The notes under the pieces were generated by a model. That model saw nothing but the letters and a program-made list of their open reading frames with translations, was not told the origin of the DNA and did not search any database. Shown here in pieces: positions 8,824-15,733 of a stretch of 31,271 bases of DNA. The position numbers and the translations under genes are program-made. Position 1 is the first letter of the stretch. Each line of letters opens with the position of its first letter. The stretch is from an uncultured Acetatifactor sp. (GTDB lineage: Bacteria > Bacillota > Clostridia > Lachnospirales > Lachnospiraceae): assembly GCA_934402315.1 (NCBI GenBank), contig CAKRTS010000025.1, positions 1-31,271 on the forward strand, written 5' to 3'.

Positions 8824-8867
8824 GAAAAAGCGCCAGTTCCCGCAGATGCAGGTTCTGGCACTTTTTC
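8824..8867 (-). terminator. Intrinsic terminator of the surface-protein gene
   Basis: A 13-bp stem (8855-8867 with 8824-8836; one G-U pair on the minus transcript) closes an 18-nt loop and ends in a U tract, 17 nt after the stop codon at 8885. On the plus strand the G-U pair becomes a C-A mismatch, so it fits minus-strand transcripts better. Confidence 0.8.
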
Positions 8868-8884
8868 ATATTACTGATTATAGA

Positions 8885-11800
8885 TTACTTACAATCACTC
8901 TTTTTTCTTCTTACAAAGATTTCCGCAAATCTGGAAAGTCCTGCGACCGATGCCACAGCAAGCAATACCACCCAGAGCGCATCATTCGACGTGTCTCCCG
9001 TCTTCGGTGCCTTGATTGTCGTATCTGTTGCATCCGCATTGCTGCCTGCATTATTGCTGCTATCGTTATTGCTGTTGTTATTATTGTTATTGCTGTTATT
9101 GTTGCCGCCATTATTGCCGGACGTGTTTCTTGCAACCGTGAAGCTCGTGCTTGCGGTACCATCCGTCCAGACAAGCTCAAAGGTATGGCTGCCTTCCGGT
9201 AACGTCTTGAGGAACTCCGGCTTAAAGGTGATGATCGTCGAGCCCTCTGTCACGGTATAATTACTGGGATCAACCACTGTTCCGTCCACCAGTACCCTCA
9301 GGAACTTGGCAATTGCACCGCTTCCCCGGATGGCAAGGCTTCCGTCCGTATTCTCTGTCCAGGAGCTGCCTGCCCCGTCAAGAATCTCGTACTCCACAGT
9401 AACCGTCAGTGTTACCGTATCCGTTGTGACAGTCCCGGCTGCATTGCTGATAACACAATAGTACTGGAACCCGTTGCAGTCTGTATCTGTGATGCCTGAC
9501 GTGTAGCTTGCGCTGTCCGCACCGCTGATGTTGACAAATCCGTTTCCGTCATTCCTGTTAATCTTCCACTGATACTTTAGATCCGTACCCGTTGCAGCCA
9601 CCTCAAAGACTGCCCTTTCCCCTGCCTTCACAGAGGTATTTACAGGCTGCGTGCTGATGGCAGGAGCATCCACATGATACAGCTCGACGTCACCGGTCAG
9701 ATGGTCATAATTGGTATCCGTGGGCGTAAAGCACCACACATAGATTGTGTTGGCCTCAACCACGGTGTCATCGGGCATTGTCTCGCCCTCATAATCTATC
9801 CACTCCAGCACGCCTTCCGCAGGGTTCAGGGTACTACCCTCCAGCGTCAGCTTCGCATCCGCCAGCGTCTTACCGTCTATGGTAATCTTCGTGTACTTAG
9901 GCTCACCGGTCGTAGCAGCCTGAGTAATTAAAATTTCAAAGCAGTCACTGGTAATCTCATTGTACTCGGCATCGCCTGCCTTGGTTGCTCTGATCACAAT
10001 GAAGCCTGCCTTGAGCGGAGTCAGGACACCGTCTGCGCTGATGATCGCGTCGCCGTCGCCTGCTTCAATGCTGTAGGTCACTGCGCCTGTACCGGAACCG
10101 CCGGTAGTGCCCAGCTTCAACTTCTGGTCGTAGGCCACGACGTCGCCACCGATAATAGTCAACGGCTCCTGATTATCCTTTTCCGTCAAGGTAATAACCA
10201 CCATGACGGTAGCGTCTTTATAATTCTTGGACTGGATCGTCACCGGCAGGGTCACTTTATCGCCTATCGCGCCTTTACCGGTCAGCGTATACTTTACAAC
10301 ACCGTCAGCATTCACGGAAAGATCTTCAATGATGCCCGTAGCTCCGGTAGGCGTACCGGGCATATAGTTACTTGCACCTGCCACGAGCTCCGCTACACTG
10401 ACTGTCTTCTCTCCGGTCAGCATGAACCTGTAGCTTACTTCAATATTCTTCAGTTCGGGAGCGTCAGCCTGATTGATCGTCAGTGTACCGATTGCAAAAG
10501 ACTCGGCATCATAGTTAGTGCCACGGGCCACATCAACGGTCACAACGTATCTGCCCGCATCAGTAGGAGCCACCTTGCTTCCGTTGTACTTCACAGTGAT
10601 GTTGCCCATACCCTCGATACCGTCCGCAACCTTGACGGTTACAGCCTTGGCATTGCCGTCATAGGTCAGCTGTTCTGCAAAGTTGGTGTCACAGGTGAAG
10701 TTGTTCCATATAGGTTTAATCCTGTTAATCGTCCATCTCGTGGTTGCCGTTCCGGCGTAGTTGCCCATGCCATTGATCGTCAGGGTAATGTAACCGGCAT
10801 TGGTAGCCTTGTTGCTGCCTTCCGCGACGACATAATCCGTATTCGCCAGCTGTATTCCGTCAGACAGTGTCACGGACTTAATGCTCACCGTCTGCTCCGA
10901 GCCGTTATAATTAAAGCTGTCTTTCACCAGTTCGATGTCCGCACCGTCAATGGGTTTCGGCGATATGGTGAAGGTCTTGGAAGCCGTTCCCATGTAGTTG
11001 CCCATGCCCTCGATCGTCAGGGTAGCGTTACCACCGACATTTTGGTTGCCGGAATAGCTGAACGTAAAGTCCGTACCGGGTTGCAATGTGCTCAAGCCGT
11101 CCGTGACATCGGGAGTGGGTTTAATTTCACTGCCGGTGTACGTCTGATCGGAGATTTCACCAATCATATCTTTGGTGACCTCCTTCGGTGCCACGGTAAT
11201 GGTCGCTGTAGCGGTATCATAGTGGGTGGTGCTGTCATAGGTCGCCGTCAGCGTCGCGCCGGTAGTATCCGCCTTCATCGCCTTGATAGTCGGAGTTGCG
11301 GTAGTTCTACCGGAAACAATCTTCAAAATAGTTTCATCGGAACTGCTCCAGTGCCATGTGCCGCCATCGGGGGTGTTCTCGTTCTTAGTGGCGGTCAGGG
11401 TAAATTCGTCGCCATAGGTCACGCTGGCGGGCACATCCGTGATCGTAACGTCTGCGTCATACTTATCCACCACCTTTACGGTGATAGTCGTAGCATCCGG
11501 TGCTTTGAAATTGGCAGTGGCTGCGGCAGTTACCTTGATCGTAAAGCTGCTTCCAGCGGATGCCGCGCTCGTAGCCTTCAGCTTATTATCCGCAAGTGTA
11601 ATGCCCGTAGGCGCACCGACCAACTCATAGTTCAGCTTTGCACCACTGTCGTTGTTGTTGAAGGATGCCCAGTCAGAGATGTCCTCTTCCGAGCCATTCT
11701 TTAAAATCACCGGTGAATCTTTAGTAATAGTGATAACAGATGTAGCCTGTTCGATGGTGAATTTCCAGTCATTCTTCGTCAAGCCAGAGGCATCCTTATA

Positions 11801-13954
11801 GTTCTTGCTATCCTTTACCTCGATCTTAACAGTGTAAGTGCCCGCATTTCTGGGCACAACTACACCACCCTGCTCATCATAGTGCCATAACCTAAACTTG
11901 CCCTGTTCGATCGTTTTAGACGTAACGTTTGCAATTTTGTCTTTGCCATCGTAAAACGCGTTTTCCGGTGCACTGACGGTAAAGTCTTCCGCCGTAGGTG
12001 TTGCCTTGTCGATGGTATAGTCCACACTGGCGATGGCAGGTTTGCCGTCCGCACCTGTGAGGGTAATGCTGGCGGTATAGAAGCCGGCATTGATCGGTGC
12101 GCTGTCAAGCCGATCGCCGTCCTTCACCTTGAATTCGATAGGGATTTGATCCTTATCCGGGCCCTGCCAGTCATTATTCGCAGATACTATCTCTGGTACT
12201 TTTTCTTTGCCGGTGTAGTACGTCGTACCCGTAGGTTGCTTAATCGTCACGCTGCCACCCTTGGCTCCGTCCACTCCGCAGGTAGCCACGATGTTCTGCG
12301 TACCATTCCGCTCATAGTTCCACCTGTGCTCATGCAGCTTAAGGTAAAGTTTCCCGTCACTCTCGTACACATCATACGGTATATTCGTCCTATTATCCGT
12401 CGCATCCGATTTAAATATCTTGGTATAATTCAAATTGCTGCTCGCACCCGTGGCAAACTGCACCTTGTTGCTTCCGCTCGGCTTGGTTGCTGTCGTCACG
12501 CCGATGGACGCGCCCTCTGTCAGCCCTTCAGCGATAGTGATATATTTATTGTTGGGCAAATAGACATTACCTGCCGTGCTAGCACCGTCGCTCTCATACG
12601 CACCCGTCACTGTATTCTTCCGACCACCAAGCCAGTTGTCCTGAATCTTCGCCGTGCCGGACACATTGAAGGTACCATTGGCTACATACACGTTACCGTT
12701 ATTACTGTCGCTACTCTTTAAACTATCGTTGCCGGTGATCTCACCGCCTGACATAGTAAAAGTACCGTTAGAATCAACATATACACCACCGCCATTGTTA
12801 GCGCTGTTGCCGGTGATCTTACCGCCTGACATGGTAAAAGTACTGTCTTTAGTAACATATACACCGCCGCCATTGTTAGCGCTGTTGCCGGTGATCTCAC
12901 CGCCATACATATTGAAGGTGCTTGTCTCAGTGTTTCTCGTCACAACCACGCCCGTAGTGTTTTCGGTGATCTTACCGTCATACATGTTAAAAGTGCCCCA
13001 CAGATTCACGCCTGCCTTGCTGCATTCTTTGATAATGCCACCATACATATTAAAAAGGGATGAAGTTCCAAGGAAAACGCCATTACTTCCCTTTGAGGTG
13101 ATAAAACCATTCTCAGTATTAGCACTAGCGCAGTCACACAGAGATAAAATTCTGTTGGGACCATTCGGAATCCTAATAGCGCACGCTCCATTGTTTTGCG
13201 TAATGTTGTGCCCATTCAGACAGAGACTCACATAACCGGAGATTTTAATGGAAGGTAAATTCTGGTTGTTCTCAGGAGGGGTATAACTAACAATCTCAAT
13301 ATCAGTTTCAAGATAATAGTTGCCCGTCTCTAGTTCATAGGAATGATCACCATCTTTCATCTTCCACTCAACGCCGTTTTTCATTAGTTTACCGTCTACA
13401 TATGACAGCGGTATCCAGTCGGTCTCATCTTTGTGAGAGCTGCCGTCTTTATGACCGTTGCAGGTTGCACCGCAGATGGGATGGTTAGTATGCCCGCCGT
13501 TCTGCGCCGCTACAAATGTAGTCAGAGCTGTACATGTACAGATAGCATAATAGCGCGCCCTATCCAGCTTGGCAAGCTGCGCCTCGTCCAGTGCCTCCAT
13601 CGCCTTGTCAATGGCGATCAGCTGTGCCTGAAGCTCGTCCGCGTTCTCCGCCGTTATGCTCTCTGGCAAAGCGTCGATCAGCGCCTGCACCGCCCGAACC
13701 TCCGCATCCTGTTCTGCGTCACCGCCGCTGACATCTCCACCGCTTACGTCGCGGGTGATGTCATCAACCGTGGTGTCGTCACCGGAATCGTTACCGATAG
13801 CGTCCTCACCGCCGCTGTAGACGTCGGCAATGCTCTCGCCGCTCTGCGCCTCCTGTTCTGTCACCGTCCCTGCTTCCTCCGCAAACGCCACCGTGGGCGT
13901 CATGGAGAGGCTGAGCGCAAGTGCCATGAATAAACTTAATACCCGTTTCTTCAT
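8885..13954 (-). CDS. Large cell-wall-anchored protein with beta-helix and MBG/Ig-like modules
   Basis: A 1,689-residue surface protein. A signal peptide (MKKRVLSLFMALALSLS, cleavage likely after AFA) leads into an acidic Gly/Ser/Asp-rich stretch and a helical segment (VQALIDALPES). A right-handed beta-helix follows, built on repeats such as TMSGGEITGNSANNGGGVYV. Next come several MBG/Ig-like modules (NY-x-GTA and Y-x-G motifs), an Ig-like domain near the C-terminus (QPVNTSVKAGE), an Asn/Ser-rich spacer, and the sorting signal APKTGD at 1649-1654, then a hydrophobic helix and RRKK tail. Sortase should link it to peptidoglycan; adhesion or glycan binding is likely but not shown. The upstream ATG at 14002 is rejected: AGGAGG stands before the ATG ending at 13954, which starts the signal peptide. 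No sortase gene lies in the window. Confidence 0.9.
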   Translation of the reverse strand: MKKRVLSLFMALALSLSMTPTVAFAEEAGTVTEQEAQSGESIADVYSGGEDAIGNDSGDDTTVDDITRDVSGGDVSGGDAEQDAEVRAVQALIDALPESITAENADELQAQLIAIDKAMEALDEAQLAKLDRARYYAICTCTALTTFVAAQNGGHTNHPICGATCNGHKDGSSHKDETDWIPLSYVDGKLMKNGVEWKMKDGDHSYELETGNYYLETDIEIVSYTPPENNQNLPSIKISGYVSLCLNGHNITQNNGACAIRIPNGPNRILSLCDCASANTENGFITSKGSNGVFLGTSSLFNMYGGIIKECSKAGVNLWGTFNMYDGKITENTTGVVVTRNTETSTFNMYGGEITGNSANNGGGVYVTKDSTFTMSGGKITGNSANNGGGVYVDSNGTFTMSGGEITGNDSLKSSDSNNGNVYVANGTFNVSGTAKIQDNWLGGRKNTVTGAYESDGASTAGNVYLPNNKYITIAEGLTEGASIGVTTATKPSGSNKVQFATGASSNLNYTKIFKSDATDNRTNIPYDVYESDGKLYLKLHEHRWNYERNGTQNIVATCGVDGAKGGSVTIKQPTGTTYYTGKEKVPEIVSANNDWQGPDKDQIPIEFKVKDGDRLDSAPINAGFYTASITLTGADGKPAIASVDYTIDKATPTAEDFTVSAPENAFYDGKDKIANVTSKTIEQGKFRLWHYDEQGGVVVPRNAGTYTVKIEVKDSKNYKDASGLTKNDWKFTIEQATSVITITKDSPVILKNGSEEDISDWASFNNNDSGAKLNYELVGAPTGITLADNKLKATSAASAGSSFTIKVTAAATANFKAPDATTITVKVVDKYDADVTITDVPASVTYGDEFTLTATKNENTPDGGTWHWSSSDETILKIVSGRTTATPTIKAMKADTTGATLTATYDSTTHYDTATATITVAPKEVTKDMIGEISDQTYTGSEIKPTPDVTDGLSTLQPGTDFTFSYSGNQNVGGNATLTIEGMGNYMGTASKTFTISPKPIDGADIELVKDSFNYNGSEQTVSIKSVTLSDGIQLANTDYVVAEGSNKATNAGYITLTINGMGNYAGTATTRWTINRIKPIWNNFTCDTNFAEQLTYDGNAKAVTVKVADGIEGMGNITVKYNGSKVAPTDAGRYVVTVDVARGTNYDAESFAIGTLTINQADAPELKNIEVSYRFMLTGEKTVSVAELVAGASNYMPGTPTGATGIIEDLSVNADGVVKYTLTGKGAIGDKVTLPVTIQSKNYKDATVMVVITLTEKDNQEPLTIIGGDVVAYDQKLKLGTTGGSGTGAVTYSIEAGDGDAIISADGVLTPLKAGFIVIRATKAGDAEYNEITSDCFEILITQAATTGEPKYTKITIDGKTLADAKLTLEGSTLNPAEGVLEWIDYEGETMPDDTVVEANTIYVWCFTPTDTNYDHLTGDVELYHVDAPAISTQPVNTSVKAGERAVFEVAATGTDLKYQWKINRNDGNGFVNISGADSASYTSGITDTDCNGFQYYCVISNAAGTVTTDTVTLTVTVEYEILDGAGSSWTENTDGSLAIRGSGAIAKFLRVLVDGTVVDPSNYTVTEGSTIITFKPEFLKTLPEGSHTFELVWTDGTASTSFTVARNTSGNNGGNNNSNNNNNNSNNDSSNNAGSNADATDTTIKAPKTGDTSNDALWVVLLAVASVAGLSRFAEIFVRRKKSDCK
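9041..9120 (-). repeat. Low-complexity Asn/Ser spacer coding region
   Basis: AAT/AAC-rich triplets encode a run dominated by Asn with Gly, Ser and Asp, between the last folded domain and the APKTG sorting signal. Such spacers carry wall-anchored domains through the cell wall. The triplet repetition makes length variation likely. Confidence 0.8.
12728..12925 (-). repeat. 78-bp tandem repeats within the beta-helix
   Basis: Near-identical units start at 12728, 12806 and 12884, an exact 78-bp (26-residue) period, each encoding a TMSGGxITGNSANNGGGVYV coil of the beta-helix. High DNA identity suggests recent duplication or gene conversion. Confidence 0.9.
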
Positions 13955-13973
13955 ATAGAACCTCCTTTTGGTT

Positions 13974-13991
13974 ATGTGAACCTGTTCACAT
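13974..13991. promoter_or_regulatory. Perfect palindrome with CRP-like spacing in the leader
   Basis: An 18-bp perfect inverted repeat (8-bp arms, 2-bp centre) lies between the promoter and ribosome binding site of the surface-protein gene. Its core is TGTGA-N6-TCACA, the consensus spacing of CRP/FNR-type sites. Being downstream of the predicted start of transcription, it would act as a repressor or roadblock site rather than an activator site. The regulator is unknown. Confidence 0.55.
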
Positions 13992-14030
13992 CCTATTCTC
14001 ATTTGTACCTTATAAATCCTTTTCTGCTAT

Positions 14031-14061
14031 ATTATACAACGTCCCTTCGGGGACAGGTCAA
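14031..14061 (-). promoter_or_regulatory. Probable promoter of the surface-protein gene
   Basis: On the minus strand TTGACC (14056-14061) is followed by a perfect TATAAT (14031-14036). The 19-nt spacer is longer than ideal. It predicts a leader of about 70 nt containing the 13974-13991 palindrome. The spacer itself contains GTCCC-N4-GGGAC (14041-14054), a possible operator. Confidence 0.6.
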
Positions 14062-14100
14062 GTGTTTTGCAAAAATAATTGTAAAATTTATGTAATTTTT

Positions 14101-14131
14101 CCACAGGGACGTTCCTTTCGCCCCCAGTATC
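14101..14131 (-). repeat. Outer inverted repeat, left arm
   Basis: Read on the minus strand, this 31-nt arm begins GATACTGGGGGCGAAAG and ends TCCCTGTGG. It matches the plus strand of 15701-15730 with about five substitutions and one gap. Together the arms enclose the second Rpn gene. Confidence 0.75.
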
Positions 14132-14177
14132 TCGCCATGCAGAGTGTCCCCCTGTCACGCTAAGGGTTTTTGCAAAT

Positions 14178-14215
14178 AAAAGCCTGTCCTCTTGCATTGC
14201 AGAGAATAGGCTTTT
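14178..14215 (-). terminator. Intrinsic terminator after the second Rpn gene
   Basis: Arms 14178-14192 and 14201-14215 form a 15-bp stem with one mismatch and one G-U pair around an 8-nt loop, flanked by A and T tracts. It is 38 nt past the Rpn stop and overlaps the start of the inner inverted repeat. It may work in both directions. Confidence 0.7.
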
Positions 14216-14252
14216 TGCTCCCGGTATCAAGATAAAAGAAATGTCCCTCTGG
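14211..14252 (-). repeat. Inner inverted repeat, left arm
   Basis: This 42-nt arm matches the reverse complement of 15424-15464 at about 34 positions with one gap. It contains the shared core (minus strand GATACCGGGAGCAAAAAG) and ends two bases from the Rpn stop codon. Confidence 0.75.
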
Positions 14253-14253
14253 T

Positions 14254-15228
14254 TTATTCCTCCGCGACCCACTCCCGCACAGTCGCCTCGTCGACCCCTG
14301 CCGCCTCCGCGATCTGCTGTAGAGGGAGATTCTGCTTCGCCAGATTCCTTACCATCGTGCGGAGCGCGGCGGCACGCCCGGTCTCTATTCCTTCGCGGAC
14401 TCCGGCGGCGCGACCCTCCTGTATTCCAGCCGCACGTCCAGTCTCTATTCCTTCCTGCATTCCAGCGTCGTACCCATCCTGTCTTCCATGCTCGTACTCC
14501 GCCTTCCGGTATTTCTTCACTTCCAGCTCCTGATCGTACTCAAAAATGCTCACCTTCATTACCTCCGCACGGTTCCGGGACAGGAACTCCGACAGAATCC
14601 CTTCCCTGATGCACTCTGTGACAGCACGCTCCACTGCCTCGTTCAGCTCCATCTGCGCCGCGTATTTCCGTACTCTTGCGACATACTGCGAATACTCCCT
14701 TAATATCCGGCACTGCTCCATCAACTCCTTATTATGCCCTTCGTTGATGTTTAACAATGTCACCTTCAGCTCCAGATCCGGCTCTCCCTGCTGGTTCTCA
14801 TACGCCGTCGATAACCGCAGCTCCTCCCTGTCTGCGACCTGTCCCGGACCGTTATAAAACACTAAAAATTTCGGCGCAGGCAGCTTAATCAATACCGAGG
14901 AATAGAGCGACCTGTCCTTCACAAGAACCTGATACTCGCTTGCAATGTAAAACAGGTTCCGCAGTGGGATGTTCGGATTGTAGGTTGACTGGTGCTCGCA
15001 CAAGTACAGCCGCATATCCACCAGAAACGCCACATCGTTTTTCATTCCGAGATATACCGCGCTCTCCAGCGTGACAATGTCCAGCGCATTCGCATCCGTG
15101 TAATTCCTCCCTGTCACGGCATTGTACAGGGATAGCAGATTTTCCCTGTCCGAAAAGAGCCAGCGGAAGATCGTGTCCTTGTACTTACGGTTTGCCTCCG
15201 GCAGTTGCACAGTAGTTCCATGTTCCAT
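14254..15228 (-). CDS. Rpn-family PD-(D/E)XK nuclease/putative transposase
   Basis: A complete 324-residue protein. D71 (LVDMRL) and E78-x-Q80 (LCEHQS) fit the PD-(D/E)XK core of Rpn/YhgA-like nucleases, DNA-cutting proteins tied to recombination or phage defence. About residues 250-290 are Gly/Arg/Ala/Glu-rich repeats (EGIETGRAAG), and the end (LPLQQIAEAAGVDEATVREW) looks like a small helix-turn-helix. The ATG ending at 15228 has AGGAGG 8 nt upstream, but that site is one arm of a perfect hairpin (15235-15256), suggesting repressed translation. Nested inverted repeats flank the gene, so it may be part of a mobile unit. An internal ATG at codon 224, two bases after GGAGG, could start a 101-residue C-terminal protein. 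Confidence 0.85.
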   Translation of the reverse strand: MEHGTTVQLPEANRKYKDTIFRWLFSDRENLLSLYNAVTGRNYTDANALDIVTLESAVYLGMKNDVAFLVDMRLYLCEHQSTYNPNIPLRNLFYIASEYQVLVKDRSLYSSVLIKLPAPKFLVFYNGPGQVADREELRLSTAYENQQGEPDLELKVTLLNINEGHNKELMEQCRILREYSQYVARVRKYAAQMELNEAVERAVTECIREGILSEFLSRNRAEVMKVSIFEYDQELEVKKYRKAEYEHGRQDGYDAGMQEGIETGRAAGIQEGRAAGVREGIETGRAAALRTMVRNLAKQNLPLQQIAEAAGVDEATVREWVAEE

Positions 15229-15234
15229 ATATAA

Positions 15235-15256
15235 TTCCTCCTTTTTGCAGGAGGAA
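15235..15256 (-). promoter_or_regulatory. Hairpin sequestering the Rpn ribosome binding site
   Basis: On the minus transcript TTCCTCC (15256-15250) pairs perfectly with GGAGGAA (15241-15235) across an 8-nt loop. The GGAGG is the ribosome binding site of the Rpn gene starting at 15228, so folding should hide it and keep expression low. Confidence 0.7.
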
Positions 15257-15423
15257 CCTTTCAGACTCTCCTGCTCTCAACTTTAATAAATGTGATTGAA
15301 AAGCATAGATTCCTGAAATGATTTAAGAACACAGATGGTGACTTCACCACAGATTTTCTAAAATATATGCTTTTGATATAGTTTACCACAATGTATGGTA
15401 GTTTTGCAAGACCCAAAATTGAA

Positions 15424-15464
15424 CCAGAGGTACATTGCTTTTGTCACGATACTGGGGGCAAAAG
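15424..15464 (+). repeat. Inner inverted repeat, right arm
   Basis: The reverse complement of this 41-nt arm aligns with 14211-14252. It contains GATACTGGGGGCAAAAG at 15448-15464, the core shared by all four arms. Confidence 0.75.
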
Positions 15465-15524
15465 TCCCAATAGGCTGTAGAAAGCCCATTGGGCCGTTCC
15501 TTCTGCCATGCAAGCGGGGAATCA

Positions 15525-15630
15525 TACCTGCGGATTTGCGATCTTGCCATTTCCCGCATGTACAGATGCTGAGAATGTACCTGCGGATTTGCGATTCTGC
15601 CAATTTCCGCTGGTACAAATGCCGGAGAAG
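15525..15630. repeat. Degenerate 53-bp tandem repeat
   Basis: Two units (15525-15577 and 15578-15630) both begin TACCTGCGGATTTGCGAT and agree at roughly 80% of positions. A weaker third unit follows to about 15680. There is no repeat-spacer alternation, so this is not a CRISPR. Confidence 0.7.
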
Positions 15631-15700
15631 TACATACGTCTAAGCGGGTTTGCTGCTTTTCGCATGTATAGAGGCAGGGCAGGTTGTCACGCCGCGACAA

Positions 15701-15730
15701 GATACCGGGGCAAAAGCAACATCCCTCTGG
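15701..15730 (+). repeat. Outer inverted repeat, right arm
   Basis: The arm begins GATACCGGGGCAAAAG and ends ATCCCTCTGG. It pairs with 14101-14131 and ends three bases before the stop codon of the GTPase-NYN gene at 15734. Confidence 0.75.
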
Positions 15731-15733
15731 CTC

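Larger units (their letters stand above)
15257..15733. other. Gene-free, repeat-rich intergenic region
   Basis: No convincing gene is seen between the Rpn leader and the GTPase-NYN gene. Short overlapping frames of 63-122 codons exist on both strands, but none has a family-like composition or a ribosome binding site. The region holds one arm of each inverted-repeat pair (15424-15464, 15701-15730), a degenerate 53-bp tandem repeat, and an AT-rich stretch near 15350-15415 that could hold the Rpn promoter (TTGTGG and TATATT on the minus strand, 18 nt apart). Confidence 0.6.

Noticed and set aside
12654..13235. A 193-codon plus-strand frame opposite the beta-helix coding region
   Set aside because: It is an antisense shadow of the repeat region, with repetitive Pro/Leu/Val composition mirroring the 78-bp units.
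14027..14272. An 81-codon minus-strand frame between the surface-protein and Rpn genes
   Set aside because: It runs through a promoter, a terminator hairpin and inverted-repeat arms, and has no family-like features.
15525..15680. CRISPR array
   Set aside because: The units are similar over their full 53 bp, with no unique spacers, only two good copies and no cas genes nearby.
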